From: Diadema setosum
Lineage: Eukaryota > Echinodermata > Echinoidea > Diadematoida > Diadematidae
Assembly (NCBI GenBank): GCA_033980235.1
Contig: CM067062.1
Location: 10,815,027-10,879,026 of the forward strand
Length of the DNA stretch: 64,000 nucleotides
Direction of reading: 5' to 3'
Positions within the stretch are counted from its first letter, which is position 1, and every line of letters begins with the position of its first letter. Shown one piece after another: positions 24,201 to 36,271 of the stretch. A program made the position numbers and the translations under genes. The notes under the pieces are model-generated. The model worked only from the letters and a program-made list of their open reading frames with translations, did not search any database and was not told the origin of the DNA.

Positions 24201-27200
24201 TGCATTTATTGTCTACACAACAGCTTGTATAATACATTATTTATTGGCATGCAGACGCGAGTAATGCGCCTAAAAGTGCCGACTGACGAGGATAATGTCA
24301 CAGATGCTACACGCTACATCCTGCTTGCGATATCCATTTTACGACTTATGTAAACACACATTTCTCACTCAAAACAAAAGGACACTAGAGTTTTGCATTG
24401 TTTCGCAATTGATAACTACAAAAAACAAAAAACAAAACAAAACAAAACAAAACCGATTCACAAGTTTGGAAGCCTTGCTTGTGTGTGCGCATTGCTAAAT
24501 CGGCATCATTTTAAAGACGAGTGTAACATATATACATGTATATATATAATATACATATATTTCTAAACATATACTGTCTCAAACATGATTCTTCCTGTAT
24601 AGTTTCCTTGCGCGATAGTACATGTAGCAGTTTTAATTCTAGCATGACAATGATTTTCCGGGGACATACAAGACAAATTTGTTTGAAAGTACAATGCACA
24701 ATACATTTCAAATTTCAATTTGCAAGTGCTGTTTGTACGGCCTCTATGCATTTGCATATGAAAATCCTACAACATGAAATATCTAAGGGAAACTGACCAA
24801 AACAATTACAATACCAATGAAAACGGTAGGAGAATGTTTTATTTCGGTATACACAGGTACATGTATTGAATGAAATACATGTTCCTATTACAAGACAACC
24901 ACAATCAAACATACGTGCAGAATGGGAGAACCACCTCACCAAATACCCTTGCAATGGAATGCTCACTCATAATGCGCACCTCATATCTCAAAACCCACTT
25001 CACAGTTTATTTCTTACGGTGGGTTTCTTTTCTCTCTCCCTCTTCACGAAAGAAAATGGAAACAGTTTACATTTTATATTCTTCATCATCATGCATCAAC
25101 ATAGTGTCTACAAACACACTTCAGTTTGACAACATGTCTTCATGCGCGCTTTGAAACATTCCGTTTCGCAGATGATGCCTTCGGAAATGTTCGGCCTTGT
25201 TGCATTACCCGTTATCGTAGGTAATGTCCTGCTTGGATAGGCCGCCCATCAAGATGTCGGTGTCATCTGAAAAGACGTCGAGCTCGGGATCACCGTTGTC
25301 CAGGAGCTTCACATGGTACACGACCACAAGCGTCCCTGGGATAAGACGTTGGTGGTAAAACTAAGTTAGTCTTGCACATGAGAAGTTACGAATAATGCGG
25401 AGAGAACATAAAACGATTTTGGTAGCTGGTCACAGTATATCTTTTTTTTTTCTGTCTGAGGTAATGCATGATAACATATTATGTTACACAAAATAATAGC
25501 AATAACGGGGGCGATAGCAAGAAGACTCGAGGAATCATTGAAAAGCTAAGACGCAGTTTCAAAAGGCCTATCTCTCCCTCTTAGGCTTTCTTGTGTTTGT
25601 CTGTGTGTTTGTTTTTTAGTTACTGTAACTGATCACCTTTGATCATCGAATGCAATTTCATCCGACATCACGGGTTCGAAATTCCCTCTGATTATGAATG
25701 CAATGTTTTTATATTTTGGTGCGATTTCATATTGATATTAAGAAAAAAAAAATGCATTGAATATACAGTACCTGTATTTTTGATCCTCCTGAATTGTCTG
25801 AACAGCTCCTCTTCAGTGTGATACGGTGAATACTTCAAGATGATCTCCATTTCCACGCGGTGCTGCAGAATGAAAAAGGATACAGTCTTCTTGGAGAGAT
25901 GTCATTCTACACCGAGTTCAATCGGCAACTCTTATTTCACTGACACAAATCCACTATGTGAATGGCAACATCGTTTTCCACGTACATGGACAGCTTACAT
26001 GCGTTATCCTGCGCGAATATATACTCATGTCATATAGATCTAAAGGTACAAGCGAATCCTGACCACCAACTAGTAATGTTCAGCAAAATCAAAACAAAAA
26101 TCGTTTCATCATCTAAATATGAATACGTACGGAAGAAATTACAGGATATTTAGGAATGAACATCAACTACGACACGTCCAATGAAGCTCTGATGTCTTTG
26201 AGATCAGACACCAGACCAATGAAATCAAAAGTTTCAAACGATGACAGTTATATGGATAGGCACAAACTTCCTGTTTGTTTGTTTGTTTTTACCCTTTCCT
26301 TTTCGGCGGCCGATGCTCCAATCAACGGACTTCCTGTGATGGCATCGAAAGATGGCATCGGTACGATCACTTCTTCAATCTTCTCCTGCTCGTGGAAGGT
26401 CCGGGAGAGAAAGAGGCAACTCATGGTGTCGCCCTTTTTAGTGAACAGGATGAAATCCCGCCCTATTCTCATGGTGCCACTAAGGAGAAAATGGCAAAGT
26501 GACAAGGGCATCTAAAACTGTTGTTTTGTACGTACAGTACGTAGTTAACATCCTCACAGTAGGACAGAAAGGAGAAAAACGGCAAATACGTCAAAGTCTC
26601 ATTTCATTGTGCACTAGAAAACGGTGAGATCCTTCACATTTTCCCATTTACGCCCATTACCTTTTTTTTTTTTTCACTATTCTACGCAATGTTACTATTG
26701 CATGGGCCAAGAGAGCCACCGCGTCTGAAAAAAAAACCCCGTCCTTTCTTGCTACGAAATTGAAAGCAGCTTCGTGGACAATATTGTATATATACATTGT
26801 ATGTCAAATTTTCATTACCTTCCTCGCAATCAATTGCCGATTTCTTTTTACTGGGTGAGATGAAGGCTACGCGATACATTCCGCAATAGGAACAGATTCA
26901 TGATACATGTATTTAGTCTGCTGGTAGACTCTATTACATTATGACTATGAATCAACCCCAGTGTCCAATGATTGTGTCTTTCTCGTTTGGTCACCTCAAC
27001 TGGGCTTACGACAGCGAACGATAATCATCATATATGGCAATAATGATATTACTACTGAGTAACAACAGTATGAAAGTCTGATTTCCGCTTCACTTGGTCG
27101 CCTCATGGCTTTCATATTTCCTCTTCCCAAGTGCCTTGCCATCATTATTACCCCCCCCCCCCCCCGCCCACTCCATTCAGCAAGGCCCTCTATTTCTTGC

Positions 27201-27710
27201 TGGAGTGGCAAATGTCATGGTAACGACAAGAATCAAGCTTCCTGATTGGATGTTGCTACTCAAAGTTGCTATTCTAACAACACTTGTTTTATCTTGACAT
27301 TTTTCATGAAATGTGATCCAGGTGTCTTCGAACTTGCACAGCTGCATCGGCGGGAACTTTGTGTGAACTTACGATTTCAAGCCGTTCCCATACTGGCCGA
27401 TAAGTTCCCCGTCTGGTAAACGTTTTGACGACCTTCCGAACTGTATGATTGAGGCTGTCTCGTCTGCAGAGGGGATCATCGAAATGACACAACAATCAAA
27501 AGCTCAATCGCCGCAATACAGTCGTTTCAACCCATCGCAAAGACATCAGGCTACATAGAATTATGATTTGAGGACAAAATCAAAATTTTCAAACGTACAT
27601 TTTCCCGAGGGAATTTTGAACTGGTTGAGAGTACATGAAGTATCATTCCATCTTGGACATTCTCTGAGAACGGCGAGGATCTTTCCATTCTCGAGCCCTT
27701 CTAAAAAAAC

Positions 27711-27741
<31 letters not shown>

Positions 27742-30700
27742 AAAAACACAAATCAACAAGGCACTTGAAATGTCGCAATATGGCGAATGGTATGCCTCCG
27801 ATATACATGTATCTCTCATTCGATCAAAATCTTGACGTTAGACGACTTGCTGTGAACTGCAAACATTACGCCCCCACCTCCATTCTTTCTTTCTTTCTCC
27901 CTCTCTCTCTCCCTCTCCCTCATCCTAAAATCGCAATAACGAGATCTGGGCGGGCAGAAGGACAATCTGGAAAAATAATGTCTCTGGTCCGCATTGTTAT
28001 GTGGCGGAGTGAGAATTTGCAACAATACTCACTCGGATCCATTCCTGTCCCATCATCAAGGAAACACAAGGTATATCCCCCTCGGACGGAATCATCGAAT
28101 TCTGTATTGAAAGAAAGAAAGGGGGAAAAAAAAAGACGTTTACAATTACATTATGATATCATACTTGCTCATCTCTAATATGATAACATACTTGCTCATA
28201 AAGCGGTATCGAATCTTATATCCTATACTCGATATTCCAGAAGTACATTGTATTATATGGAAGAACGTTTAGAATGGTACCATGTAGGGCCTAATATAGC
28301 CATAAACGCTTAGAGCCTGCAGTCCCTTTTTAACAAAACTTTATAAACAAGGGGCTTGCCCGAAAACGTTCGGGCGATCTTTCTTTACCCTGCCTGTTAA
28401 AACGGTCCCTATAAAATGTTACTCGGACGCTGACGTTCGGGCGATCTTTCTTTACCCTGCCTGTTAAAACGGTCCCTATAAAATGTTACTCGGACGCTGT
28501 CGCGGTTGCTTTTGCCAAATTCTGCCCTAGCTAGCTAGGATAAGAATGTTACCCTGTCATTACCCCCACATTTTGGTATCCTAACATTATCCCGACAACA
28601 CTTCTGTCAAAACGCTCTCGCGGTATCTTTCCTTTGACATACTCAAACTAAATGGCAAACCTCTCATCGGTCACGTGAATGGATTATATAATTATATATA
28701 TAATATATATATACATATATAATATAAACACGCACATACACCCCTTCGGGCATTGGGTAGGTTATTATGGAAACATACCCGGAGGTTTTCGGTATGCGTC
28801 TGTTAAAACAGTATACCCCTCGCTCTTGTGGTTTTACTGCCCGAAGCTAGGAATTTTGCACTTTGGACGTTCTCCCGATGTTGTTGGGGTAGGTCTCTTA
28901 AAACATGGCTACAGCGTGTACTGTAAATAATTTTTAAGTGTTCTGAATGATGCTTCACATAAAAAAACAAACAAAAAAAGCAGTTAGGCCTATGCCATTC
29001 GAAATACATGACTTATTGCAATTATGCATCGCGGGTATGCTCTAGACGTCCCTAATGTGTCTAAAACCCCAATTTAAGTAAGCCTTGCTACCGCAACAAC
29101 GTCCGGGTAGCATTGGGTAGGGCCCAACTTTTTTTCTTTTTTTTTCCCGCAAAAATTTTGCTCGGACGTAACTTTTGCCAAGTTCTGCCCCAGCCAGCTA
29201 CGGTAATTGCCGCAACATTACCCTGATGTTACCCGGGTACAGTAACCCTCTTGTTGGAACGAAGGTGCGGTAACATTCTTTTTATACACTCAGCGCGCAT
29301 GTGCAACATTGCAGACAGAGAATGACTGACACACAGCGCGCCGATCACGTGCATGGATTGTAACCACTGATCTCTACTCGTAGTTGAGTTCAGTGATACC
29401 ACGTGGCGCTGGACGGTGGGCGGGTAGTCGCATTGGTGGGCACATCTCCTTCGTATAAACAAGGAGCTATTAAACAGCTCCTTGGTATAAACCTAGCCGG
29501 AGGCTTTCGTTGCATGTGTGTGTGTGTGTGTGTGTGTTAAAGGGATACTATAGTATTGGTGGAGATGAGGATTGGGCTTTTAACTTTTTGCGAGATATCA
29601 AGAAACCACTTATGAAATAATACAGAGCACACCATTCTAAGAGGAATTCAAAGTTTATTAAATGAAAATCGGTTTGGGAATGGCCCGAGACATCCAAAAA
29701 CAAAATAAAACAAAGCGATCCTAATAAAAGGTGCGTCTCACCTTTCATCAAGATTGCCCTGTTTTGCATATCTTAGCCATTTCAAAAACGATTTTCATCG
29801 AGTAAACCTTGAATCCCTCTTGGAATTACATGCTCTTTCATATTTCATCAGAGGTTTCTCATTATCTCGCCAAAGAATGTTAGAAACCTTAAGTTAGCTC
29901 TCAACCGAAACTATACGATCCCTTTAAATGGTACCCCTCGCTGCTCTCTCATGAGGTTTTAATAGACCCCGTTTACAGTGCGAGGCTCGGCCGCGGCTCG
30001 GCCGCGGCCGTGCCCAGCCCCGCTTCAGTGTAAACGCGCAAAAGGCCAAATGCGAGGCCAAATTATTGGCCTCGCATTTGGCCTCGCTCTGGAGGCCGGG
30101 CTCGGCCGCGGCTCGGCCGCGGCCGAGCCCGGCCTTTTCTTGGTGTAAACGCAAACTGGGCCAAATGCGCGGCCAATTGCGCGGCCAATTTTAGTCTGGC
30201 TTCCAAACCCTCTGTCTGTATCTTTCGCTATTCAGGATATTAACCCCCTCAACGTCGAAAACTAGTATAGTTTAAGGTGGTTTTGTCCTGCAAAGGATTC
30301 TTTCCTTCGGCAAAGGCCTTTGCCCGAACGGCGACTTCGTCGCCACGGAATTCATTTGGCAAAGGGTCTGAAAACCAGACAATACCAAATTGCATTTGTT
30401 TACAAGCAGAGCGCCACTACGACAAAATACTTAAAGGTTTGAATCAAAAGCGCGGCCGAGCCCAGCAGTGTAAACAGACAAAATTGCGAGGCTCAGCCGC
30501 GCAATTCTCGCTATCGCCAATGACGTAAAAAGTACCCGGATGTGGCTTTTTCGTCAAGATTTAGTGCACTTGGTAGCAAGGGCACTTCCGGCGCGGAGCA
30601 TAATTTGCACAACGCTAGCGTGCGCGTACGTGTACCTTACCTATAGCGCCGCGCCGACCACGGTAGTACAGTAGGCGGCTGTACCGCCCGCGTGTTTTTT

Positions 30701-33700
30701 TTAGACGGCACAGATTGGGGAAACTAAAAATCTATCGGGGACCCTACTCCTAAACCTAACCCTAATCCTAATCCTAACCCTAACCATCAAACCCTAACCC
30801 TAACCCTAACCCTAACCCCAACCCTAACCCTAACCCTAACCATAACCATAACCAAAAACCCTAACCCAACGTTTTTCCCATAGGTTTAACACGCGCCATG
30901 CCCCAATCTGTGCCGTCTTAAAAAAAAAACGCGTACCGCCCGAGCCAGCGAGTGATGGCCAGGCCTGTCATACTCGTACACTGTAGTCGAGTCCCCGCCG
31001 GCCGGCGGCCGGCCTTGCATTAGATGCACCACTGCACGCATGCAGCGCATACGCTAACACATACCGGTACAGCGTACTGCTTGATCATGCGATCGATGTG
31101 CACATCACAGATCAGTCATCTCTGCATACGCTGAAATATGCTGGAAAATAATCACCCACCTGGATGCTATGCTACTACCACTACTCTAGTCGCGCGTGCA
31201 CGTACTGCGCTGTGGAGTCACCCGCAAACTTCACCCACGCGGCCACGTCACGTCTCCCATGCCAGTAAGGGTCCTATTTCTGCAGATTTTTTTCATTTAT
31301 TATCGTGCGAACAACACATGGCAGCTTCGCAGCAACAACCAATAGTCGTATTAACAGCAATTTCTTAAGAATGGAGAAATTTCAAATCATATTAAAGCTG
31401 TAATTCAAGTCGAGAAAACCGGAAGTACACGTAGAATACAGTCGGTTGTGTGTGTAAATAGCATTAGTCACGTATCACGCGCGTACGAACGGAAGTGATT
31501 TTGCTACCGGACTATCCCATAATGCACCGTAAATGACGCTTAAATCAACATCCGGGTACTTTTTACGTCATTGGCGATAGCGAGAATTGAGGCCGGTCTC
31601 GGCCACGGCCGAGCCGCGGCCGAGCCCGGCCTCGCACTGTAAACGGGGTCTTACTGAGGCGGGGAAATTTGTTCTGTCACGACGTCGTCGCGGTAAGGTC
31701 TGTTAAAAACGGGGTTTCAAAGTGCTTTATGCACATGCAGGTGTACATCATGTATTTTGTAAATGAGGATGTGAAAAAGAGTCTGGCATACAATGGACAT
31801 ACGCAGATGATTATGGTTCAGACCTTCGTAGAAATCCCGTTTCGCCTGTTTTTATTCAGCCACCATGCATAAACATGCGTCTTGACAAAGCCTAATATGT
31901 GCAAGTCTCATGAACATAAATACACTAACCATGATATACATCAACATCTGTATAATTATGAATGATAATGATAACTCTTCGAGTCGTTCTGAACATCATA
32001 CAGTAATATGGTAATTAGGTGGTGATGTGCAAAATGCCACGACATGATAAGTACAGGGGAAACTCGGTTTAACGAACACTGCTATAACGAGATATCGGTT
32101 ATAACGAGGAAATTTTCTCGGTCCCAAATTTCCTTCCACACAAGTCTATGTAAAATGCTACTCTTATAGCGAGATCGGCTATAACGAAATAACTGCTATA
32201 ACGAGATAAATGTTGTGACTTCCAAACAAAGAAAAACATAGTAAATCAAACCTGCTATAGCGAGGTAAAGCAAAATGCCTTTGGTAAAGCTTTACTTCGC
32301 CTGTGCTATCATCTTCCGAGATTGTAAAGCTTGATGCGCCAAAAACTGTCTTGTACACACATAATCATTTTCTTCAGTGCTCTCCAGCTAGCTCTGCATG
32401 TTGTATGTGTGAAGTGTGTGTGTGCACGCACACTGATACATGCAGAAAATGTGGTGGGACGGCCATATGTATACATGACATCATCATGACGTTTAGTAGG
32501 TGTGAGGCAATCTGATGCTGTGATTGGCCTTCTACTTAGGGAATTCCCCATCTTCACACACACGCAGTCATAATGTACATACAGAATGTGTCACATACAC
32601 ACACAGCATTGTGCAGACCATATTCAAGCTTTCCACACAACACACACCCATACGATAACCACATACCAATCCACAGACGATCTTGATACAATCGCAAGCT
32701 ATATAAATTTACAAATTCAAACATCTACAATTAATAAGAAACACATTCTTGATATTGGATTTCCTTGGCGAAAAACATCTTCTTACCCATAAAGGTGAGT
32801 AATTCCCTCACACACAATATCAAGTTATCAGTATTGATTGAAATATAATGGGTAGTCCCACATGTGCAAATTAATGTCTTTATTTTATGCCTTCTTTTAT
32901 GCCTACTGATATAACGAGATATCGGCTATAACGAGGAAAATGACTCGGTCCCGACCATCTCGTTATATCGAGTTTCCACTGTATACGAATCTTTTGACTT
33001 CGTTGTTTTCAAATAAGCGTACAATGTATTATGCCGGTAAGGATGGTAATATAACATGTTTACAATCAGTTTAACAGCATTTTAGATCAATGCCCATTTC
33101 ATTTTCACTTTCAATTTATTGAACGACCATCATGATATTGATTTCAATTGAACTTTTAGAAATAAATACATATTAGCATATCATGACAAGTAATATACAA
33201 CATAAGTCATATTACATGTTAAAGTTCGAACACGGATGTAAACGTGTTGTGCTAAGTTGATCACCGAAACTACACGGTACAGAACGAAAGCAAAATACTC
33301 TTTTTATTTTTTCATTGTAAAATATGCATGACGCTTTGTTCAACGAGAATATCGAGTCCTTTAACGTATTTTCCTCTTTTCCTCTCTCTCTCTCTCTCTC
33401 TCCTCGTGCCCTTTAAAAAAACATATAAAAAGTAATTCCCATACAAAGTTTTTGTTAGTTTGGATGAATACATAAAACTCAAACTTGAAAGGGAGTTGCC
33501 TTAATCCCTTGTATTTTCTGCTTGTTATTGAAAAAATGCTATTAAATAATGCATTGTGCAACATTGATGGAGAATGTGTTTTGCTCACTTAAAAGTTATA
33601 ATGGTCACATGTGCCAAATCTCAACGAGGTTTAGCTCAATTTTGAGTTTTTTGTATGTCTTTATTTAAAGCAAAATCATGGTTACTCTTTATACAAAAGA

Positions 33701-36235
33701 TGAAACTTTCACATCTACATTATATGTCTAAAGTGCAAGATTTTGAGTCAATTACTAAAAAATCTGAGGAAGTTAGTTTAATCCACAATATTTTTGTATG
33801 ACTTTCTTCCAAAACTGATGTTTCTATATGGCAACATATTGCTCGACATTGACGAAAGATGAAGTTGGCACATCTACCAATCTAATTCGCTTGGGACACT
33901 TTCCACCCTGACTTGCAGTACATAATGGGAATGAACAACAAGTACAACATGCTCGGACAAGAGGAGGCATACTACATCGTGTCGTATGCAATTTACTGCA
34001 GTGGTTTCGTCTAGAATCCTTGGCTTTATTCTACCATGGCAGAACAAATAATCAAAACTTAAAACTAATGTTGCAATGGCGACTGTTAAGCCTCCGCTAA
34101 AACTCATTATTTAAATTTCTTCATACGATATATTTTGACAATATGTGACAAGTTGTACATGATTGGACAGACATTTCACCCTTATTCTCTTGGACCAAAC
34201 CTTTCGCTTCGCAAATTTCAGCAGGAAAAAAAAAAACCGTTTTACATTGACTTTTTAATTCTTAATATTTTACCCATAGTTCAAAAATTCTAACGAAAAT
34301 CATTGCCAGGCAACACACGCATAAAATGTACTAAATTTCATGAAGATTACTCGAGTTATTTGCGGGATATTACAAAACAAATGTGAAATTTTGACATCTA
34401 CGTTCGACCTTTGACCTTGAAATAAAACCTTTCCCCTTGAGCACGTGCACCTATTTCTTGATAACATGGGCAGCTTTGTCCACAAATACATAAATATCGT
34501 CGTCTGAGAACCAGAGGCCTTTATATCGCAATTTGGGGGGTATTGGGTTGGTATCAGGTTATTGTAAAGCTTAATCTTCTCTGCATCATATGGTGTCAAT
34601 TCTAAATTATTTTACGTCAAATGTTCAAAATTAAAACCAAAAGGGCGCTCATTTGGATACCTCAAACCGTTCTTACTTACGTCGTAAAAAAAAAAAAAAA
34701 AAAAAAAATCGACTACGAGTACTGGAGTATGGGAGGAAGGACGGTCAGACTGACAACCCGAAAAACATAACGCCTCTGGGGACACGGACGTGTCTTGGAT
34801 TTGGTCAGAAGGAATATGCCAAAGGTTTTCAGTGAGTGTTCGTTGGGATGTATGGGTCTTCATGAATGAATAGCCCGATTCGAGCCGCACCCACGAGAAA
34901 AATCGAGTGCCCGGCCTTATGTATGAATTCTGATACATGCAGTGCACTACAGCTTTGAGCCTCGTGATTTATAAGCCCTACTGAGTTGGTTGCTCATGAT
35001 CTCACTCTTTTTTCTCGAAAAGAAGAAAAAAACTACCTATTCCCATTATGTAGATGTCTCATATATACAATGCAAACGCCGAGCGATGTCCTGCCCACAT
35101 GTCGCAATTTGTGATTGTTTTTGAGTAAAAGTTCAGTGACCTTTTGACCTTTGACTTTACCTGACTTCCCTAGTACATTGTATTCGACCTTGACCGACAT
35201 CGTTAGGCGATGTACATGTACGTGTCGTGTGATTTTTGTGGTCATAGCTCAAAGCTGTGGAAAGTTATTGAGAGCACACAATATATGGTAGGGCCGACTT
35301 ATAAGGGAAAGTCCATAAACATTGTGACCTCTGACCTTGTCGGAAGTCACCCATATTCAAACATGACTGATATCCTTATGCGATGTACCTGCGGTATGAA
35401 TTAATTTGCTGGTCTGAGCTCAAACTTGTGAAAAGTTACTGAGAGTAAACACAATTGATATTGTGAACAGTGCTAATCGATTAAGGTTCATTGACTATTT
35501 AACCTTTGACCTTGTCGGACTTAATCAATATTCGAGCTTGACTGGCCATGCATCTTTATGTGACGTACCAGTGGTGTGAGTTTGCTGGTCATCGCTCAAA
35601 TTAGTGAAAAGTTATTGAGAGTACACCACAATACTGTGAGTACCACTGTTTATCAGGGAAACTTCATCGACATTTTGACCTTTGATCTTGTCGGACTTCA
35701 ACTATATTCATTTTTAGGTTGTGTACCTGTGGTGAGATTTTGTGGTCTTAGCTCAAAACTGTGGAAAGCGAGAATATACCATAAAAAAGTGCGTACAGTG
35801 CTTCTTAGCAGGGCAAGTTCATTGACCTTTTGACCTTTGACTTTGTCGGACTTTCCCCATATGCGAACTTGACCACCATCTTTTTAGGTTATGTACCTGT
35901 GGTGAGAGTTTGGCTGTGGAAAGGGCAGTTACAGTTCACCAAAATGTTAAGAACGACGACGGAGAGTGGCGCATGTCTTCCGCTACGCAACTGGACAAGC
36001 AATACAACCAACTCATGCAGGGGTGTTTACCCTTTCGAGCAGTCGGAGAGGGTGGGGTGTGTTTTACTGTTTCTGCATGACTGTGGGTCACAAGGGAACC
36101 GCCTTCCCCATCCGCACCCCCACCACGAAAAAAAAAATGGGGACGACGAATATATTGTCAGCTTGTAATATATAAATATATATATATATATACTGATACT
36201 GTATATATATATACTTGTATATATATATATATATA

Positions 36236-36271
<36 letters not shown>

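Larger units (their letters stand above)
30507..31584. mobile_element. Inserted element with 37-bp perfect terminal inverted repeats
   Basis: The left end starts CTCGCTATCGCCAATGACGT and runs 37 bases; the right end is its exact complement. AATT occurs on each side (30503-30506, 31585-31588) and once in the empty site of copy 1. Because AATT is a palindrome, the duplication may be AATT or only AT with ends starting TCTCG. The interior is unusually CpG-rich, with CCGGAAGT/ACTTCCGG words near both ends, and has no transposase. A smaller element is nested inside it. Confidence 0.88.
29965..31650. mobile_element. GC-rich inverted-repeat transposon, copy 2, split by a nested insertion (intron 3)
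   Basis: The ends are the same as copy 1 at 7794-8394 (GACCCCGTTTACAGTGCGAG and its complement). Flanks are ATA and TTA, nearly a 3-bp duplication. Removing the insertion at 30507-31584 and one AATT leaves 604 bp, against 601 bp in copy 1. Long inner blocks are identical to copy 1. The host element must have landed before the insertion. Confidence 0.85.

Noticed and set aside
25660..25690. tRNA B-box-like GGGTTCGAAATTCCC
   Set aside because: No A-box, acceptor stem or cloverleaf can be built around it.
27561..27749. Possible exon between exons 4 and 5
   Set aside because: Frames at 27601-27700 look open, but exon 4 joins exon 5 in phase with ungapped alignment to MORC2, leaving no room.
30745..30874. 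Telomere or subtelomere
   Set aside because: The CCCTAA tract is degenerate, 130 bp long, and enclosed by element ends and a 9-bp duplication, with ordinary DNA on both sides.
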